DNA of 54,994 nucleotides from Pedobacter ginsenosidimutans (GTDB lineage Bacteria; Bacteroidota; Bacteroidia; Sphingobacteriales; Sphingobacteriaceae), in the NCBI RefSeq assembly GCF_001442625.1, contig NZ_LMZQ01000038.1:1-54994 (forward strand), in the 5' to 3' direction. How positions within the stretch are numbered: the first letter of the stretch is position 1; each line of letters opens with the position of its first letter. Both the position numbers and the translations under genes were made by a program. The notes beneath the pieces are model-generated. The model worked only from the letters and a program-made list of their open reading frames with translations. It made no database searches and was not told the DNA's origin. This document shows positions 8,968 through 17,307 of this stretch, in pieces.

Positions 8968-9756
8968 ATGTCGCAAAGAATTAAAGTTTCCTGTCTGTTT
9001 TTATTTGTGCTGTTATCTAGTGCATTTGTGGCCAATGCATCGAAGATAGATTTCTATCAGATCAAGATTTACCACTTGAAAACCGATGCACAAGAAAAAA
9101 CAGTAGATGATTATCTGCAGAAAGCATATTTACCCGCATTGCACCGTAATGGAATTACAAAAGTAGGCGTGTTTAAGCCAATTGTAGGCGATCAGACTGT
9201 GGTTATAGAAAAGCTTATTTATGTATTTATTCCTTTGAAATCATTCAATGGCGTTCTGGAGCTGGATGAAAAGTTAGCCAAAGATAAACAATATGCTATT
9301 GACGGTAAAACTTACCTTGATGCAGCTTATACCGAGGCTCCTTACGAGCGATTAGAATCTATTGTTTTAAAGGCTTTTGAGGATGCTCCTCATTTTATGC
9401 TCCCTAATCTAAAATCGCCGATGAAAGAACGGGTGTACGAATTAAGAAGTTACGAGGCACCTACTGAGAAATATTTTAAGAATAAAGTTCAAATGTTTAA
9501 TAAAGGCGATGAAATCGGGTTGTTTAAAAGACTCAATTTTAATGCAGTATTTTATGGCGAAGTAATCGCCGGTAGCCGCATGCCTAATCTAATGTATTTA
9601 ACCACTTTCGAAAATAAGGCCGATAGAGATGCGCACTGGAAGGCTTTCTCAGCAGATGATTATTGGAAGAAGCTATCAGCCATGCCTGAGTATCAGCACA
9701 ATGTTTCTAAAAACGACACTAAATTTGTTTACCCAACAGACTATTCAGATTTTTAA
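8968..9756 (+). CDS. Exported NIPSNAP family protein
   Basis: A 262-residue protein when started at ATG 8968. The frame is open upstream to 8845, but that extension overlaps the S9 peptidase and would bury the signal peptide. The chosen start gives SCLFLFVLLSSAFVANAS as a signal sequence with cleavage after NA. Two ferredoxin-like NIPSNAP repeats are visible: IDFYQIKIYHLKTD about residues 27-120, and RVYELRSYEAPTEKYFKNKV about residues 155-255. NIPSNAP proteins are dimeric alpha/beta-barrel-like folds of mostly unknown function. It is the last gene of the strand run and is followed by a tandem repeat. No specific role is proposed. Confidence 0.8.
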   Translation: MSQRIKVSCLFLFVLLSSAFVANASKIDFYQIKIYHLKTDAQEKTVDDYLQKAYLPALHRNGITKVGVFKPIVGDQTVVIEKLIYVFIPLKSFNGVLELDEKLAKDKQYAIDGKTYLDAAYTEAPYERLESIVLKAFEDAPHFMLPNLKSPMKERVYELRSYEAPTEKYFKNKVQMFNKGDEIGLFKRLNFNAVFYGEVIAGSRMPNLMYLTTFENKADRDAHWKAFSADDYWKKLSAMPEYQHNVSKNDTKFVYPTDYSDF

Positions 9757-10129
9757 GAAAGGTAAAGCTGAAAGACTAAAACTCAAAGCAAAATTAAATT
9801 CCGTGTAAATCTGTGCTTCCGTGGCAAAAAAATAACCCAATCCAGATAGATCCTGAACCCGATAGCTAGCGGGTTCAGGAGGACGATGGCCGGGACCGAG
9901 CTATAAAATCTTAACGTTTTTAATTGCTTAATGGTAAGAAAGGTAGAAGCTTAAAGACTAAAGATCAAAGCAAAATTAAATTCCGTGTAAATCTGTGCTT
10001 CCGTGGCAAAAAATAGCCCAAGCTGGATAGATCCTGAAACAACCCGATAGCTATCGGGTTCAGGAGGACGATGGCCGGGACCGAGCTATAAAATCTTAAC
10101 GTTTTTAATTGCTTAATGGTAAGAAAGAT
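9754..10129. repeat. Tandem duplication of an approximately 182-bp repeat with internal palindrome
   Basis: Copy A (9754-9934) and copy B (9935-10119) are nearly identical, sharing the block TCTGTGCTTCCGTGGCAAAA, a hairpin with arms TCCTGAACCCG/CGGGTTCAGGA, then GAGGACGATGGCCGGGACCG and a tail ending TTGCTTAATGGTAAGAAAG. They differ by small indels and substitutions at the hairpin loop. A third, more divergent copy is at 12918-13070. The whole stretch 9757-10155 between the NIPSNAP gene and the receiver gene is this repeat; no coding sequence is credible in it. Confidence 0.85.
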
Positions 10130-10155
10130 AAAAGCGAATATCATCAGCGGGCTAC

Positions 10156-10545
10156 TCACAAAAGTATTTCTTTATCCTTACGTTCTGTCAGAATCAGCTG
10201 ATTCACCGTGTCTTCAAATTTTCTAAAATCGAGCGGTTTAAATAAAAAACAGTTGCCCTTATCAATGGTATTATTGTCATCGTTACTTACAAATACAACA
10301 AATTTTACGCTGTTTCGAAGCATTCTGGCTATATCCATTCCTGATATTTCCATCTGGATATCCAGAAATAGAAAATCAATTTTCCCGTAAGTCCAAAAGG
10401 CGGCCATGGCATCTATTGCATCCGTAAAACTTCCCTTTAGTTGGAGTTTGTTTATTTTGGAAACAAAGTGCTCAAGTGTTTTTATACTCGTTTGGCTGTC
10501 ATCTATAATTACACAGCTATAGGATTTTGATGGGGGGAAATTCAT
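10156..10545 (-). CDS. Stand-alone response regulator receiver domain protein
   Basis: A 129-residue protein that is one CheY-like receiver domain: acidic pair in VIIDDSQTS, phospho-acceptor Asp in DFLFLDIQM, and the conserved Lys-Pro in FLFKPLD. Receivers of this style in Bacteroidota usually continue into a LytTR DNA-binding domain of about 110 residues, which is absent here: the frame stops 19 residues after the Lys-Pro segment, next to the tandem repeat. It may be a genuine single-domain regulator or the remnant of a LytTR regulator truncated by repeat insertion. No partner histidine kinase is adjacent. Confidence 0.75.
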   Translation of the reverse strand: MNFPPSKSYSCVIIDDSQTSIKTLEHFVSKINKLQLKGSFTDAIDAMAAFWTYGKIDFLFLDIQMEISGMDIARMLRNSVKFVVFVSNDDNNTIDKGNCFLFKPLDFRKFEDTVNQLILTERKDKEILL

Positions 10546-10592
10546 TTGTAATAAGCAATTTTACAAACACTTACAAAATGCTTGCCATTCGA

Positions 10593-10829
10593 TTATTTTT
10601 TAAGTTTATAATCCAAAAACGTTTTGTTTAAAATATAACTAACCAATATTCTATGATCAATTAGTGCTAAAAAATAAACTATTTGTGTGCTTTGTATTTT
10701 TTTTGATAGTATAGGTAATTGCGATTCTACTTTCGTGTTTATAGAAACCTGAAGTTTTTTTTGCAACTCCTCGTTTCTGGTTTCTTCATTACGTAAATCG
10801 AAAAGAAAAATCATTTTTGATAAATACAT
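10593..10829 (-). CDS. Hypothetical small protein
   Basis: A 78-residue frame 47 nt upstream of the receiver gene on the same strand. It is Lys/Glu-rich at first (NEETRNEELQKKLQ looks like a short amphipathic helix) and then moderately hydrophobic. I recognise no family. It could be co-transcribed with the receiver gene, a fragment of a former sensor, or not a gene at all. The surrounding sequence is AT-rich and gives no independent support. Confidence 0.25.
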   Translation of the reverse strand: MYLSKMIFLFDLRNEETRNEELQKKLQVSINTKVESQLPILSKKIQSTQIVYFLALIDHRILVSYILNKTFLDYKLKK

Positions 10830-10884
10830 TATTGCTTTAAATATTATACCCTATAGCGCATGACAGTTAATCTGATAAGCCAGT

Positions 10885-10892
10885 TATATTTG
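10885..10892 (+). promoter_or_regulatory. Candidate -7 element for the GH28 gene
   Basis: TATATTTG matches TAnnTTTG and lies 56 nt before the ATG at 10949. No convincing TTG is seen at the -33 distance, so activation may be needed. CTAACCAAAT follows at 10927-10936. Confidence 0.4.
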
Positions 10893-10948
10893 TAAAGAGA
10901 TAACTGCAGTACCCGTAATTATTTCGCTAACCAAATAATTTTCTCATC

Positions 10949-12493
10949 ATGATTGTACCGATACTTATCAATAAAATAAGCAAGAAGTTGCTATTGTTTA
11001 TGCTCGTTTTTCTGTCGTTTAAGGCTGGTGCAAGGGCTATAAATCAGTTTAATCTTTTGGTTGCGCCAGGTACGTTATCAGAAAATAGTCTAGCCTTATT
11101 ATGGGATAAACAACATGGTGCGCCGAATATAATTTATCAAATCTCTTTAGATGGTAAAGTGCACGGTACTACTGGAAAAACCAATTATACAATAGAAAAT
11201 TTGACCCCAAATACCTGGTATACAGTAAGTGTAAATATTAAAGGAAATAATGCCGCTGGCTTAAATACCATCCGTTTTAAAACAAAGACAAGAGGGAAAG
11301 TATACAATATTTTAGATTTCGGCGCAAAAGGAGATGGTATTGCCAGTAATACGAAAGCGATTCAAGCAGCAATAGACGCCTGTAGTGCAGGTGGCACGGT
11401 TTATATCCCTAAAGGGACTTTCGTTTCAGGTGCGCTATATTTAAAAAGTAATATGACCCTCCTGATAGAAGAAGGCGGTGTATTAAAAGGATCAACAGTT
11501 GTAGAAGATTATTTGCCGATGATTCTAAACCGTTTTGAAGGCTGGGAACTTAAAACATATGCCAGTTTACTCAACGCAGGTACACTCAACCGCAACGGAA
11601 CTTATAATGTGAAAGATTTAAGAATTACAGGTAAAGGCACCATCAGTGGCGGAGGGAAAAAACTTGGTGATGCGATGATCAAAGCCAGTGGAATAAGAAG
11701 CAGAGGCCGTTTAGTCTGCTTAATGAACTGTCAGAATATAAGTCTGTCTGATTTAACGATTACTGAACCGCCTTGCTGGACCATTCATTATATTTATAGT
11801 AACAATGTAACCTGTCAAAATTTAAACATCATAACTGTAAATATCCGCAATGGGGATGGTATAGATCCTGATTCTTCTACCGATGCTTATATTTTTAACT
11901 GTACTTTCGATACTGGTGATGATTGTATCGCCATTAAATCGGGTAAAAATCCTGAAGGCTTTTTTGTAGCCAAACCCACCAAAAATGTACGGATAACAGA
12001 TTGCGACTTTAAACGCGGTCATGGTATTTCGATCGGCAGCGAAATGTCTGGAGGGGTTAGCGATGTTTTGGTGCAAGATTGCAAAGCAGGGAAATTGTTG
12101 CATGGCATGCAGATAAAAGGAACAAAAGATAGAGGTGGTTATGTAAAAAATGTAACCGTAACCGATTGCCAACTATTGCAGATTACCATCTTCTCAGCAG
12201 TTAATTACAACAATGATGGCGAATCTGCACCACAGATACCTACCTTCGAAAATTTTGTATTCAAAAATATCGACATGTCTATGGCTTCAAATGCAGGCGC
12301 AGCGATTGATATCAACGGTTTTAAAGACCCTTTACATCGCTTAAAAAATGTAAGTTTTACGAATATTACCTTGCCGGAGCAAGCAAAAATTGTGGTTAAC
12401 GATGCCGAGAAAATAAAATTCACTACAGTGCATTCAGTAACAGGCACTAAACCCCTATATGTCGTGAACAATAGCTCCGAAGTGATTTATTAG
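10949..12493 (+). CDS. Glycoside hydrolase family 28 (polygalacturonase-like) with N-terminal FN3 domain
   Basis: A 514-residue exported protein. A signal sequence (LLLFMLVFLSFKAGARA) is followed by a fibronectin type III module at about residues 35-112 (LLVAPGTLSENSLALLWD ... RFKTKTRG). The parallel beta-helix begins with the pectate-lyase-3-like opening NILDFGAKGDG. GH28 active-site blocks appear in order: NGDGIDPDS (residues 301-309, matching NxD), TGDDCIAIKSG with Asp324/Asp325, GHG at 357-359, and MQIKGTKDRGG in place of the usual RIK block. Expected action is hydrolysis of galacturonosyl linkages in pectin or rhamnogalacturonan in the periplasm. The exact bond is not predictable. It stands alone, with its own promoter candidate, upstream of the GH31 gene and PUL. 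Confidence 0.9.
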   Translation: MIVPILINKISKKLLLFMLVFLSFKAGARAINQFNLLVAPGTLSENSLALLWDKQHGAPNIIYQISLDGKVHGTTGKTNYTIENLTPNTWYTVSVNIKGNNAAGLNTIRFKTKTRGKVYNILDFGAKGDGIASNTKAIQAAIDACSAGGTVYIPKGTFVSGALYLKSNMTLLIEEGGVLKGSTVVEDYLPMILNRFEGWELKTYASLLNAGTLNRNGTYNVKDLRITGKGTISGGGKKLGDAMIKASGIRSRGRLVCLMNCQNISLSDLTITEPPCWTIHYIYSNNVTCQNLNIITVNIRNGDGIDPDSSTDAYIFNCTFDTGDDCIAIKSGKNPEGFFVAKPTKNVRITDCDFKRGHGISIGSEMSGGVSDVLVQDCKAGKLLHGMQIKGTKDRGGYVKNVTVTDCQLLQITIFSAVNYNNDGESAPQIPTFENFVFKNIDMSMASNAGAAIDINGFKDPLHRLKNVSFTNITLPEQAKIVVNDAEKIKFTTVHSVTGTKPLYVVNNSSEVIY

Positions 12494-13235
12494 TTCATTG
12501 ACTAGTGATCATTAAACATCAATATTATAACTTTAATAATCTTTACTACCTTAAAACCCTTATCCGCCTATCGGCACCTTTCCCCTGAAATGGAAAGGGC
12601 TAAAAAACAAATTACCGCATACTGCAATATGCCCCATGCGATCTGCTCCATGCTATCGGCCTAGGAAATGATGGAAGGAGAAAACGTTAAAGCTTGTGCT
12701 GGCGACCCAAAAAGCTTTGACGAATTTATCCGACATCAGATCCAAGCCTTGATTTTTTGTTACTTTTTCATCAAGGAAAAAGTAAAAGCCCTTCGGTGGC
12801 TAACCGAGGCAAGCCTGAGCAAAGGAAAAGAATAGCGACCGCTTTAAGGTTCCCGCCTGCGCGGGATCCGATAGCTATCGGATGACGACCACATTAAATA
12901 ACTCCTAATAATATTGTTTCGTGCAAATCTGTGCTTCCCTGGCAAAAAAGCTAACCAGAAAGATCCTGAAACAACCTGATAGCTATCGGGTTCAGGAGGA
13001 CGATCGCTGAATCTGAGCTATGAAATCGATCTTCTACGACCTTAATGCCTTTAACTTCTTAATGATAGAAAACAACATCACTCTATCTCTGGTAAAAAAT
13101 TAGATAGGCAAACGATTGCGCGGTTTTTGTCCCTAAAAATGCGCCAGTTCCTTTAATGTGTTTGTTAACTTTATCCCATTAGCAACTAAAATTATCAGCT
13201 TGCTCACATAAACACATAACCAAATCAAACTTTTA
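12494..13235. other. Gene-free interval, mosaic of interspersed palindromes
   Basis: No coding frame is credible here. It holds a stem CCTTTCC/GGAAAGG (12577-12598) shortly after the GH28 stop that may act as a terminator, a TTACTTTTTC-type segment with complement near 12770-12792, the perfect 18-bp palindrome ATCCGATAGCTATCGGAT (12866-12883), and the third copy of the tandem repeat at 12918-13070. The last 150 nt should carry the GH31 promoter, but I see no clear TAnnTTTG. Confidence 0.6.
12918..13070. repeat. Third, divergent copy of the 182-bp repeat family
   Basis: Shares TCTGTGCTTCC, GGCAAAAA, AGATCCTGAAACAACC, the core GATAGCTATCGGGTTCAGGA and GGACGAT with the copies at 9754-10119, in the same order and orientation, then decays towards its end. 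Distance from the pair is about 2.8 kb, with the GH28 gene and the receiver gene between. Confidence 0.75.
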
Positions 13236-16200
13236 ATGACCCCGCATTATTTTTTAAAACATTTTAAAATAACCAATCCCAAAAAGCAACCTAAGCGCGT
13301 TGTTTTGGCATGTGCGTTTTTTTTAATTGCCGCTCCATTTTTTGCTTCTGCTCAGCCAGCCGCTCAGAAAACCAATCAGGTAGCAGAAAAAGTTACCAAA
13401 GTGCTTGGTGCAAAAAAGATCAATACCACCACAGTAGAATTGTTGCTTTCTGATAATCAACGTTTAACATTAGATTTTTACGGTGATCATATTTTCCGTC
13501 TTTTCGAAGACCCTACAGGAGGTTTTATACGCGATCCGGAAGCAAAACCAGAAGCCAAAATCTTGGTGGAAAACCCACGCAGACCAGTTTCAAAACTGGA
13601 TATTAAAGATGAGAATAATCAACTATTCATATCTACCGGTAAGATTACTGTTCTTTTTGATAAAAATACTTCGCTGATCAAAATTATCAACCTTGCTACA
13701 CAAGCTGTGGCTGTTGAAGAATTAGCGCCGATTCAATTCGAAAAAGGAAAAGTAAGCCTTAGTTTGAAAGAAAATCCACAGGAGTATTTTTACGGTGGTG
13801 GCGTACAGAACGGCCGTTTCTCTCACAAGGGAAGAGCCATTTCTATCGAAAACCAAAACAGTTGGACGGATGGGGGAGTAGCTTCACCAACACCTTATTA
13901 CTGGTCTACCAACGGTTATGCTGTAATGTGGTATACCTTCAGTAAAGGAAATTACAATTTTGGTGCTAAAGAAAAAGGATTGGTAAAATTGACACATGAA
14001 ACCGATTACCTGGATGCTTTTTTTATGATTAACGATGGAGCAGTACCTCTATTGAACGATTTTTATCAACTTACCGGAAATCCGGTTTTGTTGCCAAAAT
14101 TTGGTTTCTATCAAGGACATCTAAATGCTTATAACCGTGATTTTTGGAAAGAAGACGAAAAAGGAACTTTATTTGAAGATGGTAAACGCTACAAAGAAAG
14201 TCAGAAAGATAATGGCGGCATAAAAGAATCGCTTAACGGTGAAAAAAACAATTATCAGTTTTCAGCGCGTGCGGTGATAGACCGTTATAAAAAACATGAT
14301 ATGCCTTTGGGCTGGGTGCTTCCAAATGATGGTTACGGTGCAGGTTATGGCCAAACCGAAACATTGGATGGCAACATTCAGAACCTGAAAAGTTTTGGCG
14401 ATTATGCACGTAAAAACGGCGTGGAAATTGGACTTTGGACACAATCTGATCTTCACCCTAAACCAGAGATAAGTCCGTTATTACAGCGCGATATCATTAA
14501 GGAAGTCAGAGATGCTGGCGTTCGGGTATTAAAAACCGATGTGGCATGGGTTGGTGCCGGTTATTCGTTCGGGTTGAATGGGGTTGCTGATGTAGCCCGG
14601 ATTATGCCCTATTATGGCAATACTAGCCGTCCGTTTATCATTTCTTTAGATGGCTGGGCGGGTACACAACGCTATGCCGGGATTTGGTCGGGTGATCAAA
14701 CTGGTGGTGTTTGGGAATATATCCGTTTCCACATCCCTACCTATTTAGGTTCTGGTTTATCAGGTCAACCGAATATTACTTCCGATATGGATGGTATTTT
14801 CGGTGGTAAAAATCTAACCATCAATACCCGCGATTTCCAATGGAAAACCTTTACGCCAATGGAATTAAACATGGACGGTTGGGGTGCTAACGAAAAATAT
14901 CCGCATGCATTGGGCGAGCCTGTAGCTTCAATTAACCGCAACTATTTAAAACTGAAATCGGAGTTGATGCCCTATACTTACAGAATAGCTAGAGAAGCGG
15001 TTACTGGATTGCCGATTATAAGGGCAATGTTTCTGGAATATCCAAATGCCTATACCAAAGGAGCTTCAACACAATATCAATATCTATATGGACCTTCCTT
15101 CTTGGTAGCTCCAATTTATCAGGCGACCAAATCGGACGAAAAAGGTAACGATATCCGCAATGGCATTTACCTGCCAGAAGGAGTATGGATTGATTATTTC
15201 ACTGGAGAAAAATATACTGGAAACAGCATTCTCAATAGCTTTGACTCGCCGCTATGGAAATTGCCTGTTTTTGTGAAAAATGGTGCCATTATTCCGATGA
15301 CGAACCCGAATAACAACGTTTCTGAAATCAATAAAGCAAACCGTATCTATGAATTATATCCTTTTGGAAAAACATCGTTTACCGAATACGACGATGACGG
15401 TGCAACAGAAGCCTATAAATTAGGGAATGGTGCTTCTACTTTAATCGAATCAGAACTAAATCAAAAAAACAATGTCCTGGTTACCATTCATCCTGCAAAG
15501 GGCGATTTTGATGGCTTTGTGAAAGAAAAAACAACTGAATTCGTAATTAACGTTACCGAAAAACCGAAAAGGTTAACGGCAAAAGTTGGGAATAGTAAAA
15601 TAAAATTGACGGAAGTAAACTCAAAAGACGAGTTTTTAAAACAGTCTAACGTTTATTTCTACGATGCTGCACCAAACTTAAACCGTTTTGCTACAAAAGG
15701 AAGCGAGTTTGAAAAAGTGGCAATGGTTAAAAATCCTCAATTGTTGGTTAAACTTCAGTCTACTGATATTACCATCAAACCGGTAGCACTTAGTATAAAC
15801 GGATTTAAATTTGAGCCTGTAGATAAACAACGCATGTCAACAGGGAAATTAACTGCTCCTGTTAATGCAAGGGTAAGTGATAAAAACAGAGAAGCCTATA
15901 CGCTAACACCAAGCTGGACCAAAGTGAGCAATGCAGATTTTTATGAAATCGATTTTAACGATATGCATTATACTACTATCCGCGATACTGCTTTATTATT
16001 TGATGGCTTATTGGCCGAAACAGCTTACACCTTTAAATTGCGTGCAGTAAACAAAGATGGCTATTCTGATTGGACAGAAATTAAGGCAACTACTAAAACC
16101 AATCCGCTTGAGTTTGCTATTCAGGGTATTGTTGCCGAAACTACAGTAGAAAATCAAGGAGGCTCTGGTATCAATAAATTGTTTGATTTTGATGAAGGTA

Positions 16201-17126
16201 ATACCTGGCATACCAAATGGGGCGTTAAAGCAGTTCCTTTTGATATGATTATCGATCTGAAATCGATTAATCAACTGGATAAATTCCACTACCTGCCACG
16301 CACAGGAAGAGGAAACGGCATTTTATTAAAAGGCAAAGTATTTTACAGCAATAATAAAGAAAGCTGGACAGAAGCTGGTGCATTTGAATGGGCCAATAAC
16401 GACGAAATTAAAATATTCAATTTCACTGCGCATCCTGCTGCACGGTACATCAAAATTGCTGTTGCTGATGGTGTAGGCGGTTTTGGCTCTGGTAGAGAGT
16501 TGTATGTATTTAAGGTTCCTGGCACCGAAAGTTATCTTCCGGGCGATATCAATAACGACCGTTTAATTGATAAGAACGATTTAACTTCTTACATCAATTA
16601 TACTGGTTTAAGAAAAGGTGATGCTGATTTTGAAGGTTATATCAGCAATGGCGATATCAATAAAAACAATTTGATTGATGCTTACGATATTTCAGTTGTG
16701 GCTACACAGCTTGAAGGAGGTGTGAAAAATGCTAAAATTGATAAAGTTGCAGGTAAACTGGAAATCAGTACCGCTAAACAAGCTTACAACAAAGACGAAA
16801 TCATCGAAATTAAGGTAAAGGGAATAAACCTGAAATCAGTAAATGCTTTAAGTTTTGCATTACCATACAATGCACAGGATTATGATTTTGTAAGCGTTCA
16901 GCCTTTAAATGTCAAACAGATGGATAACCTGACCAACGATCGGCTGCACACCAATGGCGCTAAGGTTTTGTATCCAACCTTTGTAAACATTGGCAACAAA
17001 GATGCTTTAAACGAAACTTCCGATCTGTTTATCCTGAAATTAAAGGCAAAACGCAAGCTACAGTTCGGGCTTAAGATTAGTGAAGGCATTTTAGTAGATA
17101 AGAATCTCAATTCAGTTAAATTCTAG
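13236..17126 (+). CDS. Secreted multidomain GH31 glycosidase with FN3, CBM32-like, dockerin-like and cohesin-like modules
   Basis: A 1296-residue exported enzyme (signal peptide ends ASAQ near residue 40). An N-terminal beta-sandwich precedes the GH31 barrel (about 270-650). Candidate nucleophile Asp435 sits in LKTDVAWVGAGYSFGL and candidate acid/base Asp487 in IWSGDQTGG. A C-terminal barrel cap/DUF5110-like part follows. FN3 is at about 869-956 and an F5/8-type (CBM32-like) domain at about 960-1098. Two Ca-binding loops of dockerin type I style are GDINNDRLIDKNDL (from 1103) and GDINKNNLIDAYDI. A final cohesin-like beta-domain spans about 1170-1296. The active-site wording differs from classic alpha-glucosidases (WxDMNE) and resembles, from memory, GH31 members acting on alpha-galactosides or alpha-GalNAc. 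Ordinary alpha-xylosidase/glucosidase cannot be excluded. A terminator separates it from the PUL sensor. Confidence 0.88.
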   Translation: MTPHYFLKHFKITNPKKQPKRVVLACAFFLIAAPFFASAQPAAQKTNQVAEKVTKVLGAKKINTTTVELLLSDNQRLTLDFYGDHIFRLFEDPTGGFIRDPEAKPEAKILVENPRRPVSKLDIKDENNQLFISTGKITVLFDKNTSLIKIINLATQAVAVEELAPIQFEKGKVSLSLKENPQEYFYGGGVQNGRFSHKGRAISIENQNSWTDGGVASPTPYYWSTNGYAVMWYTFSKGNYNFGAKEKGLVKLTHETDYLDAFFMINDGAVPLLNDFYQLTGNPVLLPKFGFYQGHLNAYNRDFWKEDEKGTLFEDGKRYKESQKDNGGIKESLNGEKNNYQFSARAVIDRYKKHDMPLGWVLPNDGYGAGYGQTETLDGNIQNLKSFGDYARKNGVEIGLWTQSDLHPKPEISPLLQRDIIKEVRDAGVRVLKTDVAWVGAGYSFGLNGVADVARIMPYYGNTSRPFIISLDGWAGTQRYAGIWSGDQTGGVWEYIRFHIPTYLGSGLSGQPNITSDMDGIFGGKNLTINTRDFQWKTFTPMELNMDGWGANEKYPHALGEPVASINRNYLKLKSELMPYTYRIAREAVTGLPIIRAMFLEYPNAYTKGASTQYQYLYGPSFLVAPIYQATKSDEKGNDIRNGIYLPEGVWIDYFTGEKYTGNSILNSFDSPLWKLPVFVKNGAIIPMTNPNNNVSEINKANRIYELYPFGKTSFTEYDDDGATEAYKLGNGASTLIESELNQKNNVLVTIHPAKGDFDGFVKEKTTEFVINVTEKPKRLTAKVGNSKIKLTEVNSKDEFLKQSNVYFYDAAPNLNRFATKGSEFEKVAMVKNPQLLVKLQSTDITIKPVALSINGFKFEPVDKQRMSTGKLTAPVNARVSDKNREAYTLTPSWTKVSNADFYEIDFNDMHYTTIRDTALLFDGLLAETAYTFKLRAVNKDGYSDWTEIKATTKTNPLEFAIQGIVAETTVENQGGSGINKLFDFDEGNTWHTKWGVKAVPFDMIIDLKSINQLDKFHYLPRTGRGNGILLKGKVFYSNNKESWTEAGAFEWANNDEIKIFNFTAHPAARYIKIAVADGVGGFGSGRELYVFKVPGTESYLPGDINNDRLIDKNDLTSYINYTGLRKGDADFEGYISNGDINKNNLIDAYDISVVATQLEGGVKNAKIDKVAGKLEISTAKQAYNKDEIIEIKVKGINLKSVNALSFALPYNAQDYDFVSVQPLNVKQMDNLTNDRLHTNGAKVLYPTFVNIGNKDALNETSDLFILKLKAKRKLQFGLKISEGILVDKNLNSVKF

Positions 17127-17146
17127 TTAGTAGTAGTTAGTTTTGT

Positions 17147-17178
17147 AAAGAGGTGGGTTTTTAATCGGCCTCTTTTTT
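17147..17178 (+). terminator. Rho-independent-like terminator after the GH31 gene
   Basis: Arms AAAGAGG (17147-17153) and CCTCTTT (17169-17175) with a 15-nt loop, then a T run. It lies 20 nt after the GH31 stop codon and separates that gene from the hybrid sensor. Confidence 0.7.
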
Positions 17179-17307
17179 ATTGGCACTAATCTGAACACAA
17201 GAATAGATTCGGTAATAAGTTTGCAAATTGTATCTTTACAACTCGTCTATTTCAAAAGAGGCAGGGTTTAGCTAAGGCATTCTCCCATCAAATTTTGTTG
17301 TTCAACT

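Noticed and set aside
9965..10159. 64-codon minus-strand frame
   Set aside because: It lies entirely inside the tandem non-coding repeat and translates the palindrome.
12577..13070. CRISPR array
   Set aside because: Several palindromes are present, but there are no regularly spaced identical repeats with unique spacers and no cas genes.
13236..17126. True cellulosome scaffold
   Set aside because: Only a single cohesin-like domain and one dockerin-like pair are seen, and no scaffoldin or other dockerin enzymes occur in the window.
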